In this document: positions 1 through 18,412 of the stretch, one piece after another
Numbering within the stretch: position 1 is the stretch's first letter
Layout of the letters: each line of letters begins with the position of its first letter
Origin: Eriocheir sinensis
Lineage: Eukaryota > Arthropoda > Malacostraca > Decapoda > Varunidae
Reading direction: 5' to 3'
DNA: 64,000 bases
Assembly (NCBI RefSeq): GCF_024679095.1
Contig: NC_066578.1
Coordinates: 605,101 to 669,100, forward strand
The notes under the pieces: generated by a model
Told to the model about the DNA's origin: nothing
Database searches by the model: none
What the model saw: only the letters and a program-made list of their open reading frames with translations
Position numbers and translations under genes: made by a program

Positions 1-640
1 AGTGGAGTGCGTGTGTGGTATACCGGGAGGGCACATATCGCCGAGTGTGTCACCGCCGCGGCCTTCCATCAAGTCCCTGCTGACGCCCCTAGGTCTCCCC
101 AGACTCACCAGCCCGCCCATCCTGCTGTTGAAGTCTAGTCACGTGCAGTGCAGTGGAGGATTCGTCACTCAGGTGGGGGGCAATGTGCAGGCTACTCACC
201 ACCAAGGCTTTACAGTCTGTTCCCAGGAAAAGCAGCGAGTCTTCACATCTGTCTCGCCACCTGTACTGGATTAGCACTCCACCGCTAAGCCCCTTTCTGA
301 GTGACCATCGATACCGCCTCTCCCTGCTCTCCGGCCACCTGCTGCTACCTGACCCAGCATTTTGACCTGGGGATGACCTCGGATTAACACCTACTCGCCT
401 TCCAGAAGAGGAACCTTCCCGGCTAATCGCTCTACCACACCACACTCCTCCACCTCCTCACCTCTCAAGCATCACCACAACGTTCCCTCCGTTATTGTAA
501 ATTACCAAACCCCACACCCCTTTCATATTGTAATTTTTTATATAGTTACACTTTGTAATCTTAATATGTACATTTTCAGCCTAACGGCTGCCATCTCCGT
601 AATAAACCGACCATTATTATTATTATTATTATTATTATCA
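1..640 (+). mobile_element. Possible 3' tail of a non-LTR element
   Basis: No convincing coding frame is seen. The stretch ends with an AATAAA-type signal near 600 followed at once by an (ATT)n run. A 3' untranslated tail ending in a short tandem repeat is typical of CR1- and Jockey-like LINEs. The assignment rests only on this end structure. It could equally be a host 3' UTR. Confidence 0.3.
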
Positions 641-641
641 T

Positions 642-649
642 TACACACA

Positions 650-688
<39 letters not shown>

Positions 689-1045
689 ACACACACACAG
701 ACACACACACACACTCACACATACACGCAGCACACTGCAACTTTTTTTCTCTTCCTTCCTTTCTTCCTTCATCCTCCTTCCATCGTTAACTCTTTCCTTC
801 CATCCTCAACTATTTCTTACCTTCGTTTCTTCCTGCAACACTCAGCACTCAAATATAGACACGCACAACACACTGCAACCCTTTCTTACTTTCTTTTCCT
901 ACCTGCAACACTCAAGACTCATACAACACACATACATTCCCTCCACAACACTTCCCTTCCTCACATACATTACCTCCATAACACTTCCCCTTCCTTTCCT
1001 TCCTTCATTCCTGCAACATTCAAGACAGGAATCGCCTTGTATTGA
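642..1045. repeat. (CA)n microsatellite and CTTCC-rich low-complexity DNA
   Basis: A CA/CAGA dinucleotide run to about 725 is followed by pyrimidine-rich sequence. Short phrases such as CAACACTC and CACAACACTTCCCTTCC recur in it several times. Open frames across it are composition artefacts. From 1046 to 1220 nothing specific is recognised. Confidence 0.8.
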
Positions 1046-1220
1046 AGTAGATTAAGGTCTCCGAGATGACAAATAGTAAACAGCTTTAACAACAACAACA
1101 ACCATCTCGAGTAAGGGGGTTCGAAGTCATCTTTATACAGTTCAAAGAGGTTCCAAGGCTTTTATACACATGTCACTCGGAGCTTATGTCTTAAAGGTCA
1201 GGGAAATAGCGACGTTGTTT

Positions 1221-1662
1221 GGCCCCTTACACACGGGGACACTTAGAGCGCTGCAGCAGCGCTACTCACGCGCGACTCAGTTTTAGCAGCGCTGCTGTGA
1301 AGCGCGGCTTATCTTTCTAGAAAGTGTTGTGGGGTGAGTGTCGAATTAGCGGCGCTTCTCAGCATCGCTACTAAAATTGAGTAGGGCGTTAGCAGCGCTA
1401 CAATCGCGCCACGCACGCGCTGCTAAAAAAGTGGCGCAGCTGCAGCTACGTGTGAAAACTCCATTTGAATGCCATGTATCGTGACGAGCAGAGCTACTTT
1501 TTGTGGTCGCCACCGGCAGCGAAGCCAACCACGCAAATCTGTTTGTAGCGCTACTTTTTGTGGTCGTGAGTGCGTGCGAAAGCATCCATTCATCTCCATT
1601 ATTCATCAGCGGCAAATATGCTGAGCAGCGCTGCAAAGAGTCCGCGTGTGAAAGGGGCGTTA
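1221..1662. mobile_element. Short inverted-repeat DNA element (MITE) rich in AGCGCT
   Basis: The left end reads GGCCCCTTACACACGGGGAC. The right end, reverse-complemented, reads GCCCCTTTCACACGCGGAC, so the two form imperfect terminal inverted repeats. The interior holds about seven copies of an AGC(A/G)GCGCT-type palindromic motif. There is no coding capacity. The end style resembles PIF/Harbinger non-autonomous elements, but a clean target duplication is not visible (TTT on one side, TTA on the other). Superfamily is uncertain. Confidence 0.5.
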
Positions 1663-1770
1663 GGCTCGTATTCCCAGACGCTATCGGCCCCACAGCAACG
1701 ATTTCCAAAGTCCATAGAGGAGATTAGGTTCTCAGGAGTGCTTTTTCACTTTCATGGTGCAGAAGCCTTG

Positions 1771-2836
1771 TCAAACTATCAATAGGCTCTTAAAACTACT
1801 CCTCTCCTCGGACTCCGTGAGCGTCCCCTCGTCCTCCTCGCTGCTGCCGCCCACCGCCATCACCACGTCCTCGTCCGCTCCCTCACGCCAGTACGAGGAC
1901 GCCTCCCACATGGGCCCGGCTTTGCTACGCCCTCGGGCAAGGAGAAACCCACACACCAGCAAGGTCACGCCCACTGAAGAGGCCACCACGCCCGCGCCCA
2001 CCACCGCCCAATCGTTGACGTGGCCGCGGCTGAGACGACCGAGAGGCAGCGGCTGGCCGGGACTCAGGCCGTGATTGCCAGCGCCGCGGAACACCCAGAG
2101 GTCCTTGGTGTGCTCCAGGATGCTGGAGGGCCGCGCGGAGGGTCTTGATGCGTGGCGCTTCTTCTCTGTGACCTTATTACGAATTTTTCTGCGTGGCTTG
2201 TGTGCCTTGACAGTCGCCTTCTCCCGGACCGTCTCAGCGTGCAGTGCCACCCCCAGGCGAGGCTTTGCGCTGCTCCGTGGGGCCGCTGGGGGGTGCACGG
2301 TGGCATGGTGGTCAAAGGGCGGCATGCGGTTGTGTATGATCCAGTATGGCAGCGTGGTGGGCGTGGGGGCGTTCGTGGGAGTCGTTGTAGGCGTGGGTTG
2401 GCGTGGAGAAGGCGTGGGTGCCCTTTGGGAGGATGCTACAGCCGTCGGGGTGGTGCTGTGTCCCTCTGGTGTTGTCTGTGGGTGGATGTCTGTCGTGGCC
2501 GCTGTCTCCACGTCCACGTAACTCACTGAAGCGTTGACTGGCGGGGGTTCGTGACGTGGGGCGCTGGTCACGGCTGCATCATCCTCATCATCCATTATAG
2601 AATTACTCTCTTCCGTCATCCTCATCGTAGCGTTACTCTCCTCACTGCTGTTGTGTGTGTCCGTGATGATGTCCAGAGTCGCAGAGATGCTAATGGTAGT
2701 GGTGGTGGTAGTGGTGGTTGTCGTAGTGGGGATCGTGGTGGTAAGGAGGTGGGAGGCGATGGTAGTTGTGGTCGGGAAGTCGCTGTCCTCAAGAAGCATG
2801 ACTGGTTTGTAGCCGAGAGTGGTGGGAACGGCGCAC
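1771..2836 (-). CDS. Terminal exon of a Thr-rich type I membrane protein
   Basis: The exon starts after a strong minus-strand acceptor: a long CT tract ending CTCAG at 2837-2838. It runs 354 codons to a TGA at 1771-1773, with one leading base, so the upstream exon must end with two bases of a codon. After a short start (CAVPTTLGYKPV) come Thr runs and a Ser/Thr/Pro-rich, probably O-glycosylated ectodomain of about 170 residues, then a basic stretch. A hydrophobic segment at about residues 276-300 is followed by RGR and an acidic cytoplasmic tail (SSEEDEGTLTESEERSS). No catalytic domain is seen and the family is not recognised. A 53-nt exon at 28396-28448 is phase-compatible as its neighbour. 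Mucin-like composition could also arise from low complexity, but the splice site, transmembrane segment and tail argue for a real gene. Confidence 0.6.
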
Positions 2837-2838
2837 CT

Positions 2839-2880
2839 GAGGAGAGAGAGAGAGAGAGAGAGAGAGAGTGTGTGTGTGTG
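2839..2880. repeat. (GA)n-(GT)n microsatellite
   Basis: The perfect GA run passes into GT. On the minus strand the CT run is the polypyrimidine tract of the adjoining exon's acceptor, so length changes here could alter splicing. Confidence 0.9.
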
Positions 2881-2889
2881 TAGAAAAGT

Positions 2890-5045
2890 TAGTGAAATAG
2901 GGAACTGATTGTCTGTAGAGTAACATATGTGGCAAAATAAAACCTGATCACCTAATGTAAATGAAAGATATGTAAAGAAAGGTTAATTTAGTGAAAAGAA
3001 AGACAGGTAGAAAGCTATATTAGTGAAAACTGGAACTGACTATTCGCAGAGTAAATAAAATCGGCAAAATACAACCTGCGCAGAAGATATAAAAGATAGA
3101 TATAGGAAAAAGGTTAGATTAGTGGAGAATGGAGCCGATTATTAGAAGAAAATAATATAAAAGAAAGATGCAGAAAATAAGGTAAGATTAGTGAGAAGTC
3201 TAACCGAATATCCAAAGTAACATAAATGGCAAAATACAACCTGCGCATTTAGATGTAAAAAAAACAAAAAGTAGAGGTAGAAGAGATAGAAAAGAGATAG
3301 AAAAAGTAAAGTTTCTGAAAAGTAGAACCCGTAGAGTAAGCAGAATCGTCAAAATACAACCTGCGCATCAAAAGGAAAAGAAATGATGAAAAGTTTAGAT
3401 TAGTGAAACGTGGAACCGAGAATATGTAGAGTAACACAATAAGCAATATGCATCCTGCTCAGAAGATACAGAAGGAAGCTATGTAAGAAAGTTTAAAGTA
3501 GTGAAAAAACAGAACCGATTTATCTTAGAGTGACACAAATGGCAAAATAAAACCTGATCATCTAAAGGAAAAGAAGGCTGTATATAAAAAAGTTAAGTTA
3601 TTGAAAAGAAAGATAGGTAGAAAGATATATTAGTGAAAAGTGAAACCAATTATCCGTAAATTAACAGAATCGGCAAAATACAAACTGCGCAGAAGATATA
3701 AAATATCCATATAGAAATAAAAGGAAAAAGTAGTGAACAGTGAAATCAATTATACAAAGAATAACACAATTGGTAAACTAAAAGTAAACTAAAACGTGGG
3801 GACCAAAGGGAAAAGAATGACATAGAGAAGAAAGGTTAGATTAGTGAAAAGTAGAACCGGTTATTGCGTAGTAGAAAGAGAAAGGGACGAATTCGTTACG
3901 CACAGAGATAGTAACGAAATAGCAACAAAACGACAACAAAAAAAACTGCGCATCTGAAGAAAAAAAGTGATAGTGGGATAGAAGAAAACAAGGTAAATAT
4001 GAGTAAAAAAATCGAAGAGGCTTTTAGTAGAGCGAAAAAAATGGAAATAATTAGGAATAAAACAACTGCGCATCTGAAAAAAAAGTGATAGTGGGATTGA
4101 AGAAAAAAAGGTAAATATGAGTAAAAAACCGAAGAGGCTTTTAGTGAAATGAAAATATAGAATTGATAACCTTTTGATCGAGTAACAAAATAGGAACAAA
4201 ACAACAACAAAAACTACGCATCTGAAGAGAAAAAGAGATAGAGGGATAGAAAAAAAAGATAGAGTAGTAAAAAATAGAAGAGGCTTTTAGTAGAATGAAA
4301 AAAATGGAAATAATTATCCGTCGGTCGAGTAACAAAATAGGAACAAAATAACAACTGCGCATCTGAAGGAAAAAAAGTGATAGTGGACTACAAGAAAAAA
4401 AGATAAATATGAATAAAAGATCGAAGAGGCTTTTAGTGGAATGAAAAAAAAGGAAACAATTAGGAATAAAACACCTGCGCATCTGAAGAAAAAAGTGAAA
4501 GAGGGATAGAAGAAAAAAAGGTATATATGAGTAAAAAAAACGAAGAGGCTTTTTAGTTGAATAAAAAAAATGGATGTAATTAACCGTGGATCGAATAACA
4601 AAATAAACAAAACAACAAAAAATACGAAACTGGAAGGGAAAAGAGATAGAGAGACATAAAAAAAAAAAGATAAATTAGTAAAACCAAGAAGAGGCTTTTA
4701 GTAGAATGAAAAAAAATGGAAATAATTATCCGTTGATCAAGAATAAAAACAACAGCAAAAACTACGCATTTGAAGGGAAAGACAGATAGAGAAATAGGAA
4801 AAAGGAAGTTAGAGTGAAAAGTAGAAAAGCTTAACAGTATAATGAAAAAAATGGAACTCGCAAAAAACACCAAAAAATGAAATGAAAAAAAACGATGGAG
4901 TAATAGAATAAAAAAGATAAATTAGAGTGAAATATAGAACAGTTTATCAGCAGAAAGAGGAAGCAAAAAAATGAAAAAAGATAGATATAGGAAAAATGGA
5001 GAAAATAATATAAGACAAAACCGATTATACTTAGAGAGAAGGAAT
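2890..5045. repeat. Decayed purine-rich satellite-like array
   Basis: About 2.1 kb of A/G-rich DNA in which one phrase recurs every 90-150 bp: a GTAGAGTAACA-like block, GGCAAAATACAACCTGCGCA, then AAGGAAAAGA. From about 3900 a second subfamily carries GAAGAGGCTTTTAGTAGAATG. Copies are diverged and of unequal length. Minus-strand Phe/Ser-rich open frames are composition artefacts. No gene is seen. Confidence 0.7.
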
Positions 5046-5157
5046 ATTGGCGAGAGTGGATAAAGTGCAGTTACGGATTATAACAGAACACTTACGGATA
5101 TATAAAAAATGGAAAAGGGGGGGCGGGAGAGAGAGAGAGAGAGAGAGAGAGAACAAG

Positions 5158-5665
5158 GGGGGGGTCCACTCACACAGCTCTTCTGGACTGACTGGAGTCT
5201 AAGACTGTTCGTCTCATCAGCTCTCCTCCTCTTACTGACAGCCTTTTACCTCTTAAATTCTGCCGCCATGTTGCATCTCTTTCTATCTTCTATCGATATT
5301 TTCATGCTGACTGCTCTTCTGAACTTGCAAACTGCATGCCTCCCTCCCCTCCCGCGTCCCCGCTGCACACGACTTTCTACTTCTCATCCCTGTACTGTCC
5401 AAACCCCTTATGTAAGAGTTAACCAACATCTCCATTCTTTCATCCCCTTCGCTGGTAAACTCTGGAACAGCCTTCCTTCGTCTGTATTTCCTCCTGCTTA
5501 TGACACCTCTTTCAAGAAGGGTGCATCGACACCTCTCCATCCGAAAATGACCTCTTTTGGCCACTCTATATCTATCACTATATGAAAGCAACATTTAGCC
5601 GCCTTTTTTTTACATCTTTTTGTGGTGCCCTTGAGTTGCTCTCTGTGCTGTAAAAAAATCTATAG
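5158..5665 (+). mobile_element. Jockey-like LINE, 3' end fragment (copy 1)
   Basis: The frame-broken translation matches the C-terminal end of a non-LTR reverse-transcriptase polyprotein. It reads THTALLD-like, then CLPPLPRPRCTRLST, then VNQHLHSFIPFAGKLWNSLP. The LWN-LP-S phrase near the end is typical of Jockey-clade ORF2 tails. The same segment recurs near 14.4, 23.4 and 28.1 kb. It is 5'-truncated next to a (GA)n run and ends in a short 3' UTR with an A-rich tail. It is a dead copy. Confidence 0.75.
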
Positions 5666-5719
5666 AGTTTGATCTTTTCAGAGGATTAAAAAATAGAAAT
5701 GACCATAGAGACGAAAGAA

Positions 5720-5912
5720 AGAAAGAAACAAATAATAACCGACAAAATAGATAGATAAAAAGATAAATAGGCAGATAAACAGACAGATAGATAGATAGAT
5801 AGATAGAGTAATATTCCTGTTATTATCTTCAAAGAGCTCTGGGAATATTATCAACAACCTTCATTTTGCTTACCTGAGCGAAAAGACGAGTAATAACCCG
5901 TTTCCAGGTACG

Positions 5913-5983
<71 letters not shown>

Positions 5984-5985
5984 GT
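5720..5985. repeat. GAAA/GATA and (GA)n microsatellites
   Basis: GAAA and (GATA)n runs lie at about 5725-5805 and a roughly 65-bp (GA)n run at about 5914-5980. The DNA between them (5810-5910) shows nothing recognisable. Confidence 0.85.
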
Positions 5986-6156
5986 TCCACATTGTGCGGC
6001 ATCACCATCATTCTGTGTGTGTCGTCATTGGCCGCGCGGTCAACCAGCTCTAGACTCGGGGGGGTGCAATGTCAACTCCAAGGTCCCCAAAACGGCTTAC
6101 TCGAATCCGAGGTGATGTGTTGAATCGAGCCCTATGTGTAAATACCAGAGAGAGGA

Positions 6157-6402
6157 ATGGCCCACCCAATCACCGGAGCCAAGAGCCTCGGGGGTCGCCT
6201 TGCTCAGCCAGGGGGGCGAGCGGCATCCCTGATCGCCTCGTGGTACCGGGAGGAGCGGGAGCGGGAGGAGCGTGAGGGTGGCGGTCCCATCAGGAAAAGG
6301 CGCTTCACGCCCTTCTTGACGATCCTTCAGCAGCATGAGCGGGGCCTCGAGGCGTCGGCCGCCATGCAGGAGTATCCAGCGTGCCCCTTCCCGGCATGGT
6401 AA
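6157..6402 (+). CDS. Small ORF of doubtful status
   Basis: An 81-codon ATG-initiated frame with a basic and acidic centre (REEREREEREGGG, then IRKRRFTPFLTIL) ends in TAG. Base composition is more gene-like than in the A-rich flanks. No domain is recognised and no convincing splice sites frame it. It may be a fragment of a host exon or chance. A-rich low-complexity DNA with no gene follows to 6725. Confidence 0.2.
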   Translation: MAHPITGAKSLGGRLAQPGGRAASLIASWYREEREREEREGGGPIRKRRFTPFLTILQQHERGLEASAAMQEYPACPFPAW

Positions 6403-6730
6403 AAAGAAGAGCCCCCAAAATAGAAAAGCAATATCTCAAACAAAAATCATCTCAGCATCAAGAAACAAAAAGGAGAAAATTGAAAAAAAGGTAAAACATT
6501 TAGAAAAAAATCAACTCACGAAAAAACACGAAACAAAAAAAATAAAATAAAATCAAACAAATTGTAAAACCCTAAAAAGAGAGAAAAAGAATCGACTCAG
6601 CACCGAGACAAAGAAAGAGTAATAAAAAATAGGAAAAAAAAAGAAAAAGAAAAAAAAAAAAATTAAACTCGACCAGAGCAAAAAAATCGAAAAGAAAGAT
6701 AAAACAAAAAAATACAAACCAACTCGACCA

Positions 6731-7661
6731 GACCTTGGCTTAACTGTCTGGGTGGGATGCTGACCTTGGCTTAACTGTTTGGGTGGGATGCTGACCTTGG
6801 CTTAACTGTCTGGGTGGGATGCTGACCTTGGCTTAACTGTCTGGGTGGGATGCTGACCTTGGCTTAACTGTCTGGGTGGGATGCTGACCTTGGCTTAACT
6901 GTATGGGTGGGATGCTGACCTTGGCTTAACTGTATGGGTGGGATGCTGACCTTGGCTTAACTGTCTGGGTGGGATGCTGACCTTGGCTTAACTGTATGGG
7001 TGGGATGCTGACCTTGGCTTAACTGTCTGGGTGGGATGCTGACCTTGGCTTAACTGTCTGGGTGGGATGCTGACCTTGGCTTAACTGTCTGGGTGGGATG
7101 CTGACCTTGGGGTGGGATGCTGACCTTGGCTTAACTGTCTGGGTGGGATGCTGACCTTGGCTTAACTGTCTGGGTGAGATGCTGACCTTGGCTTAACTGT
7201 CTGGGTGGGATGCTGACCTTGGCTTAACTGCCTGGGTAGGATGCTGACCTTGGCTTAACTGTCTGGGTGGGATGCTGACCTTGGCTTAACTGTCTGGGTG
7301 GGATGCTGACCTTGGCTTAACTGTCTGGGTGGGATGCTGACCTTGGCTTAACTGTCTGGGTGGGATGCTGACCTTGGCTTAACTGTCCTGGAGGGATGCT
7401 GACCTTGGCTTATCTGTCTGGGTGGGATGCTGACCTTGGCTTAACTGTCTGGGTGGGATACTGACCTTGGCTTAACTGTCTGGGTGGGAGGCTGACCTTG
7501 GCTTAACTGTCTGGGAGGGATGCTGACCTTGGCTTAACTGTCTGGGTGGGATGCTGACCTTGGCTTAACTGTCTGGGTGGGATGCTGACCTTGGCTTAAC
7601 TGTCTGGGTGGGATGTTGACCTTGGCTTAATTGTCTGGGTAGGATTTTGATATTGGCTTAT
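6731..7661. repeat. 31-bp minisatellite, about 30 copies
   Basis: The unit is GACCTTGGCTTAACTGTCTG followed by GGTGGGATGCT. About 930 bp divided by 31 gives about 30 copies with few substitutions. One copy near 7108 has lost the CTTAACTGTCTG part. The last two copies are diverged and the array then changes abruptly into an unrelated 36-bp array. High identity implies recent homogenisation. It is non-coding. Confidence 0.95.
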
Positions 7662-7669
7662 ATGTCAGG

Positions 7670-15018
<7,349 letters not shown>

Positions 15019-15726
15019 TTATACAAATATATGTTATTTTATTTGTATTTGTATATATATTTTGATACAAATTTACATTATTTTCTGTGCATTTTGTATA
15101 TATATTTTTTACGTTTATTATTTTTATTTTATTGTTTATTTTATATATTTATTTATCAAATTATTTATATTTTGTTCATTGTAGTGCACATCACCTTTTG
15201 CTGTTCGATCGATCATTCGATCAGTTTGGGCAACTGATCCGATTCCGATCATCCGATCATTTTTCAAGTACTGTTGTTCCGATCACCATTCCGATCATCC
15301 GATCCATAAAATTTATAATAATTACTACTATTTTTTTAAAATAAGAACTACAAGAAACACCTATTTAGCGATATTGACCATTAATCTCCTATCCTTCCTG
15401 ATTAAATAGCTTTCTGAATAACAAATATTGGTCCATAAATAGATTAGTTACAAGAAGAACATAAGCAATAAGGTTTTGATTTTAAGTGAGCTGGTGTTGT
15501 GTCATCTGTCATCCACGTATCCTAAGACATCCAATCCTGATCTGCGCATGCGTGGATCCCGATGTTTACAAACACAGTGTTGATATCGTAGTTTGTCCAG
15601 GCAAGATGGCGGCAAGACAGCATGGCAGCTTTTAGGGGAAAAGGGCCAAATTCAAAAATGACAAGGATCCCATAATTCAGATAGCCTACCATTAAATGGA
15701 GAGAATCTTAGAAACATGACCATCAA

Positions 15727-16992
15727 TCAGAAAGGAGTGTAGGTTATCTCATTTATCACATTTACCGACATACAAGGGGTGTAGGTTATCTCATTTATCA
15801 CATTTACCGGCATACAAGGGGTGTAGGTTACCTCATTTATCACATTTACTGACATACAAGGGGTGCAGGTTATCTCATTTATCACATTTACTGACATACA
15901 AGGGGTGTAGGTTACCTCATTTATCACATATACCGGCATACAAGGGGTGTAGGTTATCTCATTTATCACATTTACCGACATACAAGGGGTGTAGGTCATC
16001 TCATTTATCACATTTACCGACATACAAGGGGTGTAGGTTATCTCATTTATCACATTTACTGACATACAAGGGGTGTAGGTTATCTCATTTATCACATTTA
16101 CCGACATACAAGGGGTGTAGGTTATCTCATTTATCACATTTACCGACTTACAAGGGGTGCAGGTTATCTCATTTATCACATTTACCGACATACAAGGGGT
16201 GTAGGTTATCTCATTTATCACATTTACCGACATACAAGGGTGCAGGTTATCTCATTTATCACATTTACCGACATACCAGGGGGTCAGGTTATCGCATTTA
16301 TCACATTTACTGACATACACAGGTGCAGGTTATCTCATTTATCACATTTACCGACATACAAGGGTGCAGGTTATCTCATTTATCACATTTACCGACATAC
16401 AAAGGGTGTAGGATATCTCATTTATCCCATTTACCGACATACAAAGGGTGTAGGTTATCTCATTTATCCCATTTACCGACATACAAAGGGTGTAGGTTAT
16501 CTCGTTTATCCCATTTACCGACATACAAAGGGTGTAGGTTATCTCATTTATCCCATTTACCGACATACAAAGGTTGCAGGTTATCTCATTTATCACATTT
16601 ACCGACATACAAGGGGTGCAGGTTATCTCATTTATCACATTTACTGACATACACGGGGTGCAGGTTATCTCATTTATCACATTTACCGACATACAAGGGG
16701 TGCAGGTTATCTCATTTATCACATTTACCGACATACAAGGGGTGCAGGTTATCTCATTTATCACATTTACCGACATACAAGGAGTGCAGGTTATCTCATT
16801 TATCACATTTACCGACATACAAGGGGTGCAGGTTATCTCATTTATCACATTTACCGACATACAAGGGGTGCAGGTTATCTCATTTATCACATTTACCGAC
16901 ATACAAGGGGTGCAGGTTATCTCATTTATCACATTTACCGACATACAAGGGCTGTAGGGTACCTCATTTTTCACATTTACTGACATACAAGG
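15727..16992. repeat. 42-bp minisatellite, about 30 copies (block 1)
   Basis: The unit is AGGTTATCTCATTTATCACA followed by TTTACCGACATACAAGGGGTGT, with local variants such as TCCCATT and AAAGGGT. Being a multiple of three, it reads open on minus as the 14-residue repeat INEITYTPCMSVNV. It has no spacers, so it is not CRISPR. Confidence 0.95.
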
Positions 16993-16995
16993 ATA

Positions 16996-17232
16996 GGCGG
17001 TGGCTGAGTGATTAGCGTGCGGGGCCAGCATTCATCACGCCAAGGACAATGTCGATTCGAGTCCCACGCTACCACCTGGTATTTTTTAGTCACCGCCGAG
17101 TGGCTTAAGGCTACTCACAGGCTGTCCAGAAGACCACCTATCATCCTGGATTCTAGAAGAAACAGTACAAGCGAATAAAAAATGAGTTCCATGGGGCAGC
17201 ATGAACCAGGCATAACTAGCGCCACTATAATA
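16996..17232 (+). mobile_element. tRNA-derived SINE inserted in the 42-bp array
   Basis: The tRNA-like head has an A-box-like TGGCTGAGTGATTAGCGT and a B-box-like CGATTCGAGTCCC. The body reads CACCGCCGAGTGGCTTAAGG, CTGTCCAGAAGACCACC, GAGTTCCATGGGGCAGCATG and GCGCCACTATAA. The same body occurs at 21.2 and 44.1-44.7 kb. The 3' A-tail part is missing or replaced by array sequence. It is transcribed by Pol III in such families; activity of this copy is unknown. Confidence 0.75.
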
Positions 17233-17530
17233 TCATCACATTTACCGATATACAATGGGTGTAGGTTATCTCATTTATCACATTTACCGATATACAGTGG
17301 GTGCAGGTTATCTCATAAATCTCATTTACCGAGATACAAGGGGTGTAGGTTATCTCATTTATCACATCTACCGACATACAAGGGGTGTAAGTTATCTCAT
17401 TTATCACATATACCGACATACAAGGGGTGCAGGTTATCTCATTTATCACATTTACCGACATACAAGGGGAGCAGGTTATCTCATTTATCACATTTACCGA
17501 CATACCTCATTTACCTCATTTACTGACATA
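17233..17530. repeat. 42-bp minisatellite, about 7 copies (block 2)
   Basis: This continues the 15.7-17.0 kb array beyond the SINE, with variants such as GATATACAATGGGTG. The last copies are shortened. Flanking DNA to 17690 is unremarkable. Confidence 0.9.
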
Positions 17531-17769
17531 CAAAGCGTGCAGGAAGAAACTTTCATATTTCAAGCAATTTTCAAATTCAAAACATGCGTCAACATTTACT
17601 TTTAAAAAGATAAAAAAAAACAAATTCAGGTGGAACATATCGCGATAGGCAGTCGACAAAGACACGGTACCGTGTCGCAATTCATCCACCTTTTGTTTGT
17701 AAACGAGTCCCGCGCATGCGTAGATTGGATGGGATGTCTTAGGATACGTGGATGGCAGATGACTCCACA

Positions 17770-18115
17770 CCGGGTAGGGCACGTAGCAATAGGTTTAAGT
17801 TGGATAATTTCAGGTTCAACAAAGACATAGGCAAGAATTGGTTTACGAACAGTAGTGGATGAGTGGAACAGACGTAAAAGGCGTTTGGTGAGTACCAACA
17901 CGATAGATACATTCAAGAAGAGGTTAGATAAGTTCTTGGATGGGAGGGGTAAGGGGCGTTAGTTTGGTGCCGTAGTCTGGGCCAATGTCAATATAACTAT
18001 ATAGACATTGGTCTGGGCGGCATGTAGCGCTGTCTCGCGAGACCTCCTTCCTCCTCCTCCTCTTGTTGCGGGGGAACCCGACGGGTGGGTTGGGGGGTGT
18101 CGAAGGAAGGAATAA
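17770..18115 (+). mobile_element. CR1-like LINE 3' end
   Basis: The translation includes RTVVDEWNRRKRRLVSTNTI and DTFKKRLDKFLDGRG, then a stop. This is the usual C-terminal end of CR1/L2-like LINE polyproteins (WN..., then a FK.RLD motif). A 3' UTR with CTTCCTCCTCCTCCTCTTGT follows. It lies in the right arm of the hAT-like composite. Related ends are at 34.1-34.5 and 47.5-47.7 kb. Confidence 0.7.
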
Positions 18116-18412
18116 ATTAACGATCAATAATTATCGCTTAGTTTTACAAATAAAGACGCTTACTGAAGTAACTATTTAGCAACGTGTGTAAAAGTAATTG
18201 TAAGAATTATGCAGTCACTTGTTGTCATGACAACGTTGACCACTTTTTTCTGTGATCGGTGATCGGAAGTTAGTTTGTGAAGTTCAGATCTCCACAGTCC
18301 GATTACCTTTTACAACGATGATCCAATCTTTGCATTCCGATCGTCAAGTGCTGTTCCGATCAGATCGGAAGATCGGACGATCGGACTGATGTTCGGAAGT
18401 GCCCAGCTCTGC

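Larger units (their letters stand above)
15218..18411. mobile_element. hAT-like composite with CCGATC-rich ends
   Basis: The left end begins CAGTTTGGGCAACTGATCCG. The right end, reverse-complemented, begins CAGAGCTGGGCACTTCCGAA, close to the hAT-type CAG..TGGGCA terminus. Both ends are packed with CCGATC/GATCGG motifs. An inner inverted pair (about 15497-15580 and 17690-17770) shares CATCCACGTATCCTAAGACA and GCGCATGCG, so the arms extend inward. The interior is a 42-bp minisatellite. A SINE and a LINE tail have since inserted. A target duplication is not visible. It is non-autonomous. Confidence 0.5.

Noticed and set aside
15727..16992. CRISPR-like regular repeat array
   Set aside because: Units are contiguous 42-bp tandem copies with no unique spacers, in a eukaryotic context.
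16996..17080. Functional tRNA gene (also at 44.4 and 62.5 kb)
   Set aside because: A- and B-box-like motifs are present, but the tRNA fold is degenerate and a shared SINE body follows.
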